Source of the DNA: Glycomyces paridis
GTDB taxonomy: Bacteria; Actinomycetota; Actinomycetes; Mycobacteriales; Micromonosporaceae
Direction: 5' to 3'
DNA: 64,000 nucleotides
NCBI RefSeq assembly: GCF_004912155.1
Contig: NZ_STGX01000020.1
Span: 49,268 to 113,267 of the forward strand
Shown here: positions 15,694 through 24,232 of the stretch, piece by piece
How the letters are laid out: every line of letters starts with the position of its first letter
How positions within the stretch are numbered: position 1 is the first letter of the stretch
Made by a program: the position numbers and the translations under genes
The notes under the pieces: generated by a model
Databases searched by the model: none
What the model saw: only the letters and a program-made list of their open reading frames with translations
What the model was told of the DNA's origin: nothing

Positions 15694-17580
15694 TCAGTCC
15701 TCGGCGAGGACGATGATCTTGTCGTCGGGCTGGACCATGAACTGCTCCAGTTTGTCGGGGTTGAGGTGCACGCCGTAGCTGGGCGCCCGCTGGGCCTGGG
15801 CGACCTGGCGCCAGCCGATCGCGGTCTCGCCGCGGCGCCGGGCCGATTCGGCGACGGTGTAGAAGTTGACCGGCGTGCCCGGACGCACGTAGTGGTCGGC
15901 GGGCTTGAGGTAGATCTCGGAGCCCTCGGCGCTGAACAGGCTCGCGAACACCTGGGACAGGTGCGGGTTCTCGGCGGTCTGGGTGAGCAGCAGGCTGATG
16001 AGCTTGTCGCTGACGATGAAGTCGTCGGCCTGCGTGACCTGCGCGAGGGTGCGGTTGCGGTCGTCGGCCATCTCGGAGACGACCTTGAAGCGGGTGCTGG
16101 TGCGCTGGGCCATGTCGCGCAGGTGGAGCAGGGTCACGAGGGTGCGGGAGTCGGCCAGCTGCGGGTCGACGTCGTCGGAGCACAGCGCGATGATGTGGTG
16201 GTACGCACCGGGGTTGAGCGATTCGAGCAGGCGCCGGTCGGTCGTGTCGTCCTCTTTGAAGTTGAGGCCCTGGACGCGCATCTGGGGGCCGATCCGGCGG
16301 ATGGCGTCGGCGGCGTCGGGGTGGTCGGTGACCACGTCGGTGACCGATCCGGGCGCGACGTACTGGTCGAGCTGCTCCAGGATGGTGCGCGAGCGGGCGT
16401 TCCAGCCGAGGACGAGGGTGCGTTCGGCCCGGTTCCCGGCCTCGGCGCGGGCGACGATGGCGCTCTCGTCGATCACCGGGCGCGAGCCGTCGAGGCGGAT
16501 GGCCGAGTCGTCGGCGGCGATGAGGATGAGCTTGTCCCCCGGCTGGAGGATCGCGTTCGAGGGCGGGTTGACGATGCAGCGGCCCTCCTTCGTGAGCACG
16601 CCGACGAACGAGGAGGTCCGGTAGGAGTGCAGGGCCTGGCTCAGGGGCCGCCCGAACAGGCCGGGCTCCTCGACCATGTAGATCTCGTCGCCGCCGAAGT
16701 CGAGGAGGTCGGTGTAGACGACCGACAGGCCCGACTGTCGGCAGGTCTGGACCATGAGGCGGGCCATGAGGTCGTTGGCGTCCACGACGTGCGCGGCGCG
16801 CCCGCCTGCGAGGCGGGCGGCGGGGAGGTTGCGGCCGTCGGCGACGGCGGCGACCACGTGGCAGTTGAGGTCGGCCTCACCGCCCTGGGTGACGGCCAGG
16901 AGGCTGCGGACGAGCTGCGCGTCGGGGTCGTCCTCGGCGGAGGTGAGGACGATGATGCTCTTGGCCTGGCCGGGGTTGACGATGGCGATGTCGCCGGGGT
17001 CGGCGGGGTCGCCGGTGCGGCAGACGACGTGCGTGGACTTGAGGTCGGGGATCTTCGTGCGGACCTCGTCCTCCATTTCGACCTTGTCGCGGTCGGCGAG
17101 AATGGCGATGCACGCGCGCTTCTCGCTCTCATTGGCCTCCACCAGTTCCGAGATGACGATGAAGACCTGATCGGACCATCCGAGAATGACGGTGTGATCT
17201 TTCTCAACGACGAGCGAGCGGCCTTTTCGGAGGTCTTCGAGTTTCGCGTCGAGACCGGTCGTGAGAATACCGACCAGTGAGGAGATGATCACGATGCCGC
17301 CGATGGTGGTGGCGAACATGATGACCATGTAGGGGAAGCTGTCCTGGTCCCCCGAGATGTTGCCCGGGTCCATGACGTGCAGGAACGAGGTCCACAGGAC
17401 CGTTCCGAGGCCGGCCGACCCGCCACTGGAGCCGCTCGCGAAGAGCAGCACCAGGATCGCGCATATCGCGGTGAGCGCGAGCGTGATCACGGTGAGCCAG
17501 CCGATGAGCGCTTTCGTGCCCTTCGACATCGTGTTGTCGAACCAATAGCGCGCCCGCTGCTTGAAACTGGGCTCGGACAT
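15694..17580 (-). CDS. CASTOR/POLLUX-like ion channel with RCK/TrkA-N domains
   Basis: 628-aa membrane protein resembling the bacterial relatives of plant CASTOR/POLLUX (DMI1) channels. Two hydrophobic segments (about residues 25-50 and 83-108) flank a pore-like stretch. Two nucleotide-binding-like RCK domains follow: one from VILGWSDQVFIVISELVEA (about 132), the other from TLVLGWNARSRTILEQLDQY (about 390). An extra TrkA-C-like module may occur near 330 (NAILQPGDKLILIAADD), and the protein ends with a similar PDDKIIVLAED. Function is probably K+ or divalent-cation flux gated by a nucleotide or ligand; this is family inference. Start ATG 17580 follows AGAAGGGACG. Confidence 0.8.
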   Translation of the reverse strand: MSEPSFKQRARYWFDNTMSKGTKALIGWLTVITLALTAICAILVLLFASGSSGGSAGLGTVLWTSFLHVMDPGNISGDQDSFPYMVIMFATTIGGIVIISSLVGILTTGLDAKLEDLRKGRSLVVEKDHTVILGWSDQVFIVISELVEANESEKRACIAILADRDKVEMEDEVRTKIPDLKSTHVVCRTGDPADPGDIAIVNPGQAKSIIVLTSAEDDPDAQLVRSLLAVTQGGEADLNCHVVAAVADGRNLPAARLAGGRAAHVVDANDLMARLMVQTCRQSGLSVVYTDLLDFGGDEIYMVEEPGLFGRPLSQALHSYRTSSFVGVLTKEGRCIVNPPSNAILQPGDKLILIAADDSAIRLDGSRPVIDESAIVARAEAGNRAERTLVLGWNARSRTILEQLDQYVAPGSVTDVVTDHPDAADAIRRIGPQMRVQGLNFKEDDTTDRRLLESLNPGAYHHIIALCSDDVDPQLADSRTLVTLLHLRDMAQRTSTRFKVVSEMADDRNRTLAQVTQADDFIVSDKLISLLLTQTAENPHLSQVFASLFSAEGSEIYLKPADHYVRPGTPVNFYTVAESARRRGETAIGWRQVAQAQRAPSYGVHLNPDKLEQFMVQPDDKIIVLAED

Positions 17581-17847
17581 CGAACGTCCCTTCTGAGGAT
17601 CGGCTGGGGACCGGCCGACTCGGGGCGGAGGCGAGTGGGGCCGGGAGGGTGCGGGGGTGTCGACCATTGTTAGTGCATCGCGTCCACTGCGACCGGTCGG
17701 AGCGGCGCCGCGACGGAGGGTCACCCGGGGGTCCGGGCGGCCTTCGGCAGCGCCGTCGAGGGGCGGGGCTGCGACGCGCAGGAGGCGACCCGGTCCACCC
17801 TAGAACGACTGGGCGGTCCCCCTCCGGCGGGTCCTGCGGCGGGTCCC

Positions 17848-19074
17848 CTAGAGGGTGTCCGCCACGGGGGCGACGCGGATGGCGAGCCTGGTGTGGCGCT
17901 TGGGCACCGTGAAGCGGGCCTTCGGCGCCGCGGGGCGGTCGGCGTCGACGCGGTGGGCGGCGATCTGGAGGCTCACGCCGTCGCGGCACACCCGGTCCCA
18001 CACGCGGACCTGCTCGGCGACCCGCACCGCCAGCGCGGCGCCGCTGGGCCCGTGGCCGCGCACGCCGATCTCGTTGCCCTCGCCGACCTTTCTTGAGACG
18101 ACGTAGGCGAAGTCACGGTCCTCGACCACGGCGGGGTTGGCCCAGCGCATGAGCAGGCGCTGGAGGCCGTGGTCGCCGAAGGGCGCGCTCATGCGCCCGT
18201 AGCCTGCGAAGGCGCAGGCGAGCCAGAGGGAGAGCTGGGAGGCGTCTTCGTTCACTTTGAGCCGCACGGTGGTCCAGACGGTGGAGCCGCTGCCGTCGAG
18301 GACGCCGCGGACGCCTTCGGCGTCGACTTCGCCTTCGGCGTGGAAGGTGAGGATGCGTCCTTCGGAGAGTTCGACGTCCTGGCCCTCGTGGCTGCCGAGG
18401 CCGCGCATGGGCATGAAGCCGCAGCCGACGATGGAGCGGCTGCGCAGGACGCCGTCGACGTAGGCGAAGGCCACGGAGTGCTCGCAGCCGCGGATGCTCA
18501 GGGGCGCGACGAGGCGGCCGCCGTCGGCGAGCTGCTCCCACCAGGCGGGCGGGAGGTCCCAGGTGCCGACGGTGACGATGACGCGGTCGTAGGGCGCGCC
18601 GTCGGGGTGGCCGAGTTCGCCGTCGCCTTGGACGACGCGAACGCGGTGGCAGCCGAGGTCGTCGAGTGCGGTGCGGGCGCGGCGCACGGTGTCGGCGTCG
18701 ATGTCCACAGTGGTGACCTGGCCCTCGAGTCCTACGAGGGCGTCGAGGAGGGCGGCGTTGTAGCCGGTGCCCGCGCCGATCTCCAGGACGCGGTGGCCGG
18801 GGCGGACGTCGAGCTGTTCGAGCATCTCGGCGACGATGGAGGGCTGCGAGGCGGAGCTGACGGCGTCGCCGTGCCGGTCGCGCTTGGTGACGTACACGTC
18901 GTCGGCGTAGGCGGCGCGGAGCGTGGCCTCGGGGAGGAAGCGGTGGCGGGGCACCGCGAGCATGGCGGCCTCGACCGCCGCGCTCCGGACGGCTCCGCTC
19001 GTCCGCAGGCCCCCTATGAGCCGGGTCCGCAACTGATGCGCCTCGTTACCGGAAGTGTCGACGTGATCACCCAC
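17848..19074 (-). CDS. PIMT-fold methyltransferase, FxLD-system-like
   Basis: 408-aa protein. Residues ~20-220 form a protein-L-isoaspartate O-methyltransferase-like SAM domain: FLPEATLRAAYADD precedes motif I VLEIGAGTGYNAALL, then VTTVDIDADTVRRA and a GDGELGHPDGAPYDRVIV segment. An extra ~190-residue C-terminal domain is present. This length and plan match methyltransferases annotated with FxLD-type lanthipeptide systems, but no precursor peptide or dehydratase gene is visible in the window, so its substrate is open. The GTG at 19074 has no ribosome-binding site and lies 6 nt after TACGCT: leaderless. Confidence 0.7.
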   Translation of the reverse strand: MGDHVDTSGNEAHQLRTRLIGGLRTSGAVRSAAVEAAMLAVPRHRFLPEATLRAAYADDVYVTKRDRHGDAVSSASQPSIVAEMLEQLDVRPGHRVLEIGAGTGYNAALLDALVGLEGQVTTVDIDADTVRRARTALDDLGCHRVRVVQGDGELGHPDGAPYDRVIVTVGTWDLPPAWWEQLADGGRLVAPLSIRGCEHSVAFAYVDGVLRSRSIVGCGFMPMRGLGSHEGQDVELSEGRILTFHAEGEVDAEGVRGVLDGSGSTVWTTVRLKVNEDASQLSLWLACAFAGYGRMSAPFGDHGLQRLLMRWANPAVVEDRDFAYVVSRKVGEGNEIGVRGHGPSGAALAVRVAEQVRVWDRVCRDGVSLQIAAHRVDADRPAAPKARFTVPKRHTRLAIRVAPVADTL

Positions 19075-19080
19075 GGCCCA

Positions 19081-19086
19081 AGCGTA
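19081..19086 (-). promoter_or_regulatory. -10 element of the methyltransferase gene
   Basis: TACGCT (minus strand) ends 6 nt before the GTG start, the spacing expected of a leaderless transcript. Confidence 0.45.
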
Positions 19087-19152
19087 CGTCCGATGTGCCA
19101 GGTTCGCCTCCTCCAGTTTCGACCTTTGGAACGCCGGGAGGGCGGGGCGGGT

Positions 19153-20010
19153 TCAGCCGCGGCCGCAGCGCACGTCGAGCATGGCCCAGAGCGCCTCGCG
19201 CTGGGCCTCGGGTACCTCGATGGGGCCGGCGACGGGTTCGGCGCCGTCGACGGCGATCCACACGGTGAAGGCGAACGGCTGCTTGGCGTCGCCGACGGCG
19301 TGGCCTTCGCAGCGGAAGGCGTCGAAGCGGAGCGGCACGCTCGCGCCGGTCTCGGGCAGGCCCTCGGTGGCCTCGACGGTGAACAGGACGCTGCCGCGCA
19401 CGTCGGTGACGGCGAGGTCGGCGCCCGCGAGTGGCTCGGCGGTGAGGACGCCTTCGAGGGTGCCGTCGGCGGCCTCGTGCAGGTCCCCCAGGGAGAGGTC
19501 GACGGCCTTCGCGACGGCTTCGGCGGTGCAGGCTTCGCGCAGGAGGCGGTCGAGGGTGCCGTTGGGGTGCGGGAGGTCGGCGGTGACCTCGTGCGCCGCA
19601 CCGTCCTCGGTGGCGGCGAGGAGGCGGACCGAGGCGGGGGCGGTGGTGGAGTCGATGCCGTCGGGGCAGGAGGCCGCGCCGAGGTCGATGAGGAGGTCGC
19701 GGGGGTTGACGCTGGGCGGCACGGTCGCGTCGGCGGTCTGGAGGCCCAAGGGCGCGAAGGAGTCGGAGAGGAGTTCGACGCCGAGGATCTGGACGGGGGC
19801 GTCCCCGTGGTTGGTGACGGCGACGGTCACGGTGCCGGGGGTCATGAAGGAGCGGCGGATCTCGGCGGTGGCGGTGAGGTCGGGCGCGGCCGAAGGGCTG
19901 ACCGCCTCGGGGGCGCGCTCGGGGGCGGGCCCGGCGAGGTGGCCTGCGAACGCGGCGGTGGCCGCGGCGAGCAGGAACGCCGCGAGGAGGCCGATGCGGA
20001 GCCGGTGCAT
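19153..20010 (-). CDS. Secreted or membrane-anchored hypothetical protein
   Basis: 285-aa protein with an N-terminal hydrophobic segment (LRIGLLAAFLLAAATAAFAG) that could be a signal peptide or anchor. The rest is beta-rich with a motif VTVAVTNHGDAPVQILGVEL recalling Ig-like or DUF4352-like extracellular domains. Three or four cysteines (SCPDG, ACTAEA, RCEGH, VRCGRG) may form disulphides. No family was recognised. It lies downstream of the RBBP9-like hydrolase on the same strand, 49 bp away, and may share its transcript. Confidence 0.65.
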   Translation of the reverse strand: MHRLRIGLLAAFLLAAATAAFAGHLAGPAPERAPEAVSPSAAPDLTATAEIRRSFMTPGTVTVAVTNHGDAPVQILGVELLSDSFAPLGLQTADATVPPSVNPRDLLIDLGAASCPDGIDSTTAPASVRLLAATEDGAAHEVTADLPHPNGTLDRLLREACTAEAVAKAVDLSLGDLHEAADGTLEGVLTAEPLAGADLAVTDVRGSVLFTVEATEGLPETGASVPLRFDAFRCEGHAVGDAKQPFAFTVWIAVDGAEPVAGPIEVPEAQREALWAMLDVRCGRG

Positions 20011-20059
20011 CGGTCAAGTCTGGCACCGATGCGGCGGTAGGGGAAGCGGCGCCGAGGGT

Positions 20060-20635
20060 TCAGCGGTCGGCGGTGAAGCGCGCCTCGGGGTCGAGGCACC
20101 AGGCGAGCGCGGAGGGCCATTCGCCGTAGCCGTCGTCCAAGGTGAGGTGCCCGCCGCCGGGGACGATGTCGGCGTCGATGCCCAGCCGCTCGGCGAAGTA
20201 GCCGGGGCCTTCGGGGCGGTAGGGGTCGGCGTCGGAGACGACCAGGCGCGCGGACTTCTCGGCGAGGCGGATCGCCCCGAGGTCGAGATGGTCGAAGGCG
20301 AAGGGGGCGATGACGTCCCAGTCGAAGGCGGAGGGGCCGGGCGGGCTGACGAGGACCACGCGGTCGGCCGGGGCCGGTTCGGCGGCGGCGAGGTGGAGCC
20401 AGGCGATCGTGGAGAGGCTGTGGGCCAGGACGATGCGCTCGCCGCGCATGAGGGCGAGTTCGGCCCGGATGGCGTCGGTCCACCCTTCGAGGGTGGGTCG
20501 GTCGGTGTCGGGCAGCTGGGGGTAGAAGACCTGCTCGCCTCTTTCGCGCAGGGCGAGGGAGAGCCGGTGGTGCCAGTGTCCGGCGGGGCGGCGGTTGGTC
20601 ACGCCGTGCAGGAGGAGGAAGCTTCGGGTCCACAT
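20060..20635 (-). CDS. RBBP9/YdeN-like alpha/beta hydrolase
   Basis: 191-aa small serine hydrolase. It opens with SFLLLHGVTNRRPAGHWHHRL, the oxyanion strand of the RBBP9/YdeN family; the nucleophile elbow is VLAHSLSTIAWL (A-H-S-x-S rather than G-H-S-x-G), the acidic residue is likely in VVSDADPYRP, and the catalytic His is in PGGGHLTLDDGYGEWP, the usual family ending. The start ATG at 20635 (MWTRSFLLLHG) is chosen because the family begins just before this strand. The physiological substrate is unknown. Confidence 0.85.
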   Translation of the reverse strand: MWTRSFLLLHGVTNRRPAGHWHHRLSLALRERGEQVFYPQLPDTDRPTLEGWTDAIRAELALMRGERIVLAHSLSTIAWLHLAAAEPAPADRVVLVSPPGPSAFDWDVIAPFAFDHLDLGAIRLAEKSARLVVSDADPYRPEGPGYFAERLGIDADIVPGGGHLTLDDGYGEWPSALAWCLDPEARFTADR

Positions 20636-20743
20636 GGCGGGGAAGCTTATCCAGCGCGGCGGGCGGGCCGCCGCGGCTTCCCGCATGGCGGAAGGCCGCG
20701 GCGGTCGGAAGGCGCGGTCGGAAGGGGACGTCAGATCTCGGCG

Positions 20744-21550
20744 TCAGGCCGCTGCGGTGGTGAGCAGGTGGTTGCTCGCGCCGAGGAGCGAGGGCTCGGT
20801 CTCGATGAGCCGCAGGCCTTCCATGAGGTGGTCGCGGACTTCGGCGTGGTCGATGAGCTTTTCGAGTTCGGGGATGAGGCCGGGGAAGCCCTGGACGGCG
20901 TACTGGTCCGGGGCCGCCATGCCGGCGTCGGCGAACTCGGCGGCGACGTCGCCGGGGTGGGCGAGGTGGGCGGTGGTGAACAGGTTCTGGTCGTAGAAGC
21001 GCAGGACGCCTTCGCGCACGACCCGCAGGCTCGCCTCGGCGCTGATGCCCTTGTCGTCGCCGCCCGCCTTGAACAGCAGGTAGTCGCCCCAGCCGGCGGT
21101 GCGGTTGATGGTGACGGCCGCGACGAGGCCGCCGGGGCGGGCGCAGCGGCGCGCCTCGGCGAGCGCCTGGACGCGCTGGGCGCGTTCGGTCAGGTGGTAG
21201 AGCGGACCCATGAGGAGCACGGCGTCGAAGGCGTCGTCCTCGAAGGGGAGGTCGCGGGCGTCGCCCACGAGCGCTTCGACGCCCGGGAGGGTCGCGGCGA
21301 CGGCGACCTGGCCGGGGACGGGGTCGACCAGCGTGACGTCGTGGCCGTCCGCGGCCATCCACGCGGAGTGGATGCCGGTGGCGCCGCCGACGTCGAGGAT
21401 CTTGAGGCCCTCGCCGGGGAGGACGCGGCGCAGGAGGTCCTGCATCCGCGCGAACTCCAAACGACCCCTGGCGTTGCGGGTCAGGCGCTCGCGCTCGTCG
21501 CCGCGTTCGTAGTAGGCCTCGATCTCGCGTTCGAGTTTCCATTCGCTCAT
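20744..21550 (-). CDS. Class I SAM-dependent methyltransferase
   Basis: 268-aa methyltransferase with motif I ILDVGGATGIHSAWMA (about residues 51-66), an acidic residue in VTLVDPVPGQV, and motif GDARDLPFEDDAFDAVLLMGPLYHL typical of UbiE/COQ5-like small-molecule methyltransferases. The substrate is not deducible. It lies upstream of the RBBP9-like hydrolase on the same strand with 108 bp between them. Confidence 0.85.
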   Translation of the reverse strand: MSEWKLEREIEAYYERGDERERLTRNARGRLEFARMQDLLRRVLPGEGLKILDVGGATGIHSAWMAADGHDVTLVDPVPGQVAVAATLPGVEALVGDARDLPFEDDAFDAVLLMGPLYHLTERAQRVQALAEARRCARPGGLVAAVTINRTAGWGDYLLFKAGGDDKGISAEASLRVVREGVLRFYDQNLFTTAHLAHPGDVAAEFADAGMAAPDQYAVQGFPGLIPELEKLIDHAEVRDHLMEGLRLIETEPSLLGASNHLLTTAAA

Positions 21551-21720
21551 CGGTCGATCGTGCCCGACCGGACCGGGGGCGGCCAGCGGTTTTCGGGACG
21601 GCGGCCGGTCAGGCGGGCGCTGTGAACTCCCGCAAGCGCACAGGGCCGCCCGCCCGGCCGCCGTCGTGCCATTCCACCCCATGGCACCGACACTTTCGCG
21701 GGCGGCTCCCCCGGAGCCGG

Positions 21721-22338
21721 TCAGGTCGCGGCGACCCGCAGTCCGAACGCGACCATGACCGCGCCGGTGACCCCGCTGAGCCAGGCGCGCACGCGGGGCC
21801 GGTCGAGCAGGGAGCGCATGAGTTCGATGAGGTTGGCCAGCAGCAGGTACCACAGGAAGCAGACGGACATGCCGACCGCGGCGAGTTCGAGCACGAGCGG
21901 GCCGTGCGGGCCGCCGCCGTCGATGAACTGGGGCATGAGCGCGGTGAACAGCACGGCGGCCTTCGGGTTGAGCATGTTGCACATCAGGCCCGAGCGGAAC
22001 GCGGCCCACGCGCTCATGTCGCGGGCGAGTTCGATCGCCGCGGGTTCGCGCCGCTCCTTGATCGCGGCCCGCAGCGACTTGACGCCGAGGTACACGAGGT
22101 AGGCGGCGCCGGCGAACTTGACGGCGGTGAACGCGGTCGCCGAGGCGGCCAGGAGCGCGGCGAGCCCGAACGAGGTGGCGACGACCCACACGCACACGCC
22201 CAGACCGATCCCGAACGCCGTCCACACGCCGCTCGACCGGCCCGCGAGGACGGTGTTGCGCACGACCATCGCGAAGTCGGGACCGGGGACGATCGCGGCG
22301 ATGAGGATCGCCAGCGCGAACAGCAGCGGCAGGGTCAT
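21721..22338 (-). CDS. LysE/RhtB-family amino-acid exporter
   Basis: 205-aa membrane protein with six hydrophobic segments. The LysE hallmark is VPGPDFAMVVRNTVLAGRSSG near the N-terminus (residues 17-37) and CNMLNPKAAVLF in the middle. Members export lysine, threonine, homoserine or related compounds; which one is unknown. The ATG at 22338 is preceded by CTGGAGG. It is monocistronic. Confidence 0.9.
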   Translation of the reverse strand: MTLPLLFALAILIAAIVPGPDFAMVVRNTVLAGRSSGVWTAFGIGLGVCVWVVATSFGLAALLAASATAFTAVKFAGAAYLVYLGVKSLRAAIKERREPAAIELARDMSAWAAFRSGLMCNMLNPKAAVLFTALMPQFIDGGGPHGPLVLELAAVGMSVCFLWYLLLANLIELMRSLLDRPRVRAWLSGVTGAVMVAFGLRVAAT

Positions 22339-22424
22339 CGGGCCTCCAGGTGTGCGGCGGACCCGATCGTCCCACCGGCGCGGCCGGGCCGCATCAGCAC
22401 GTTGACGGGGTGCGCCGACCGGGT

Positions 22425-23117
22425 TCAGGCCGGGTCGGCGAGGCGCCAGTACTGCTTCTTGTCCCTGTCGCGGACGACGACGTCGAGCGCGGCGAGTTCC
22501 CCGCGCAGTTCGCGCAGGTCCTCGGCCTTGCCCTTCTCCAGTGCGTGCGCGCGGGCCTTGAGCAGCGCGTCGGCTCCGCGCGGGAGTCCTTCGGCCCCGG
22601 GGACCCAGCGGTGGAGCCGGTCGGCGTACGGGTCGCCGTCGGGCAGCCACGCGTAGCCGTGCCTGCGCAGCGCGGCGGCGAGCCGGTCCCGGTCGAGGTC
22701 GAACTCGACCTGCGCGAGCTCCTGCCTGCGGTGGCCGAGCACCACGAGCCGCTTGTCCTCGGCGAACACTCCGGCGATCTCGCCCCGCGGCACCGACTCC
22801 TCGACGTCCCCGCGGTGCAGCTCGATCCGGTCGTTCCCCACGGTGACCGTCAGCATCTCGTGCACGGCCATGAGCGCCAGGAAGATCCCCAACGCCAGCC
22901 CCAACGCGACGGCGACGATGAGCCGCACGGCCTCGGGCAGTTCGGTGACCAGCTCGAACAGGCCCTGGAACGGGAACCACGAGAGCCCCGTGATCCACTC
23001 GGCCACGAACGTCAGCCCCCACCCGAGCGCCGCCCCCGCGATCGGCAACCCGACGAGGAACGCCGGCCCCACCCACTTCGGGTCCGCAACGACGGTACGG
23101 TCGAGTCCACTCGGCAC
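22425..23117 (-). CDS. YqeB-family membrane protein
   Basis: 230-aa protein with two predicted transmembrane segments (about residues 15-40 and 60-90) followed by a cytoplasmic domain containing VTVGNDRIELHRGDVEESVPRG and LDRDRLAAALRRHGYAWLPDGDPYADRLHRWVPG. This is the plan of the actinobacterial YqeB family, which has no assigned function. The GTG at 23117 with GGGAGG eight nt upstream is preferred over the 13-residue longer form starting at 23156. Confidence 0.75.
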   Translation of the reverse strand: MPSGLDRTVVADPKWVGPAFLVGLPIAGAALGWGLTFVAEWITGLSWFPFQGLFELVTELPEAVRLIVAVALGLALGIFLALMAVHEMLTVTVGNDRIELHRGDVEESVPRGEIAGVFAEDKRLVVLGHRRQELAQVEFDLDRDRLAAALRRHGYAWLPDGDPYADRLHRWVPGAEGLPRGADALLKARAHALEKGKAEDLRELRGELAALDVVVRDRDKKQYWRLADPA

Positions 23118-23323
23118 AACGGGCCTCCCAATCAATCTCCCCGCCACTCTAACCACCCCATCCCACCAGCCAAAACGCCGTACCGCAGTACTACATCCTC
23201 CGTCGGCCCCACACCCCTCCCCCCAATACCGAAGTCACCGCACCACCCCGAAACCCGATACCGAAGTCGCACGGGGGGCGGTCCCGCGCGGCGGGAAAGG
23301 CGAATCGGGGTCGTGATTCGTAC

Positions 23324-23329
23324 TAGTCT
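23324..23329 (+). promoter_or_regulatory. -10 element of the VOC gene at 23336
   Basis: TAGTCT ends 6 nt before the ATG at 23336, with no ribosome-binding site between: leaderless arrangement. Confidence 0.5.
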
Positions 23330-23335
23330 CGGGGC

Positions 23336-24091
23336 ATGGCGATCCGATGGACTACCGCGTTCTGGGACTTCCCCGCCGAGGGCTTCGAGGCGGGGATCGC
23401 GTTCTGGCTCAAGGCGACCGGGACGACGCTGTCGCCGCGGCGGGGGCCGGGGGGCGGGTTCGCGACGCTGGTGCCGGCCGAGGGCGACCCGTGCCTGCGG
23501 GTGCAGCGCGTCCAAGAGGGCAAGGGCGGCAATCACCTCGACCTGCACGTGGAGGACGTCGAGGCCGAGTCCGAGCGCGCGCAGGTGCTCGGTGCGGCGC
23601 TGCTGCACCAGGAACCGGGCCTGGCGGTGCTGCGCTCGCCCGGCGGCTTCGCGTTCTGCCTGGCGGCCCACAACGGCGAGGCGAAGGCGCCGCGGGCCCT
23701 CGCGTGGGAGGGCGGGTGGCGCAGCCGGGCCGACCAGGTGTGCCTCGACGTCCCGCCGCAGGCCTTCGACCACGAGTTGGTGTTCTGGCAGCGGCTGACG
23801 GGCTGGCCGCAGACGGCCACGAGCTCGCCGGAGTTCCGGCGGCTCCTGTCGCCGCCTGAGCTGCCGCTGCGGTTCCTGCTCCAGCGCCTGGACGCGGCCG
23901 AGCGCGGCCGGGCGGCCTCTGCGCACGTGGACCTCGCCTGCTCCGACGTCGACGCCGAGACCGCAAGGCATGAGGCGCTCGGCGCCACGGCCGTGCGCCG
24001 GCACCACTGGTGGCAGGTCATGCGCGACCCGGCGGGCCTGGAGTACTGCATCACCGCCCGCGACCCCGAGACGGGCGCCGTCCAGGCCTGA
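23336..24091 (+). CDS. VOC-family protein (two glyoxalase-like domains)
   Basis: 251-aa protein with two VOC domains (about residues 5-115 and 130-245). The second ends WWQVMRDPAGLEYCITARDP, the typical terminal strand. It belongs to a glyoxalase_6-like group common in actinomycetes; no activity is assigned. It is probably transcribed without a leader. It is divergent from yqeB. Confidence 0.8.
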   Translation: MAIRWTTAFWDFPAEGFEAGIAFWLKATGTTLSPRRGPGGGFATLVPAEGDPCLRVQRVQEGKGGNHLDLHVEDVEAESERAQVLGAALLHQEPGLAVLRSPGGFAFCLAAHNGEAKAPRALAWEGGWRSRADQVCLDVPPQAFDHELVFWQRLTGWPQTATSSPEFRRLLSPPELPLRFLLQRLDAAERGRAASAHVDLACSDVDAETARHEALGATAVRRHHWWQVMRDPAGLEYCITARDPETGAVQA

Positions 24092-24171
24092 GGCAATTCC
24101 GTTCGAGAACCCTTGGGCCGCAACGCGAGTCCGAATTCGTTGGAAGCGGTCGGTTCCGGAGTCTTGTGCGG

Positions 24172-24202
24172 TTGCGGAGAAATAGTTACCTTTATCTATA
24201 AG
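24172..24202 (+). promoter_or_regulatory. Putative promoter of the chitinase gene
   Basis: TTGCGG at 24172-24177 and an AT-rich stretch holding TATCTATAAG at 24193-24202 lie about 35 nt before the chitinase start. This is the most AT-rich stretch locally. The -35/-10 spacing is not ideal. Confidence 0.4.
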
Positions 24203-24232
24203 TAAGGCTTCTTTAAGATATGAGGTGACCCC

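Noticed and set aside
18169..20040. 623-aa open frame on the plus strand
   Set aside because: Shadow of the methyltransferase and the secreted protein.
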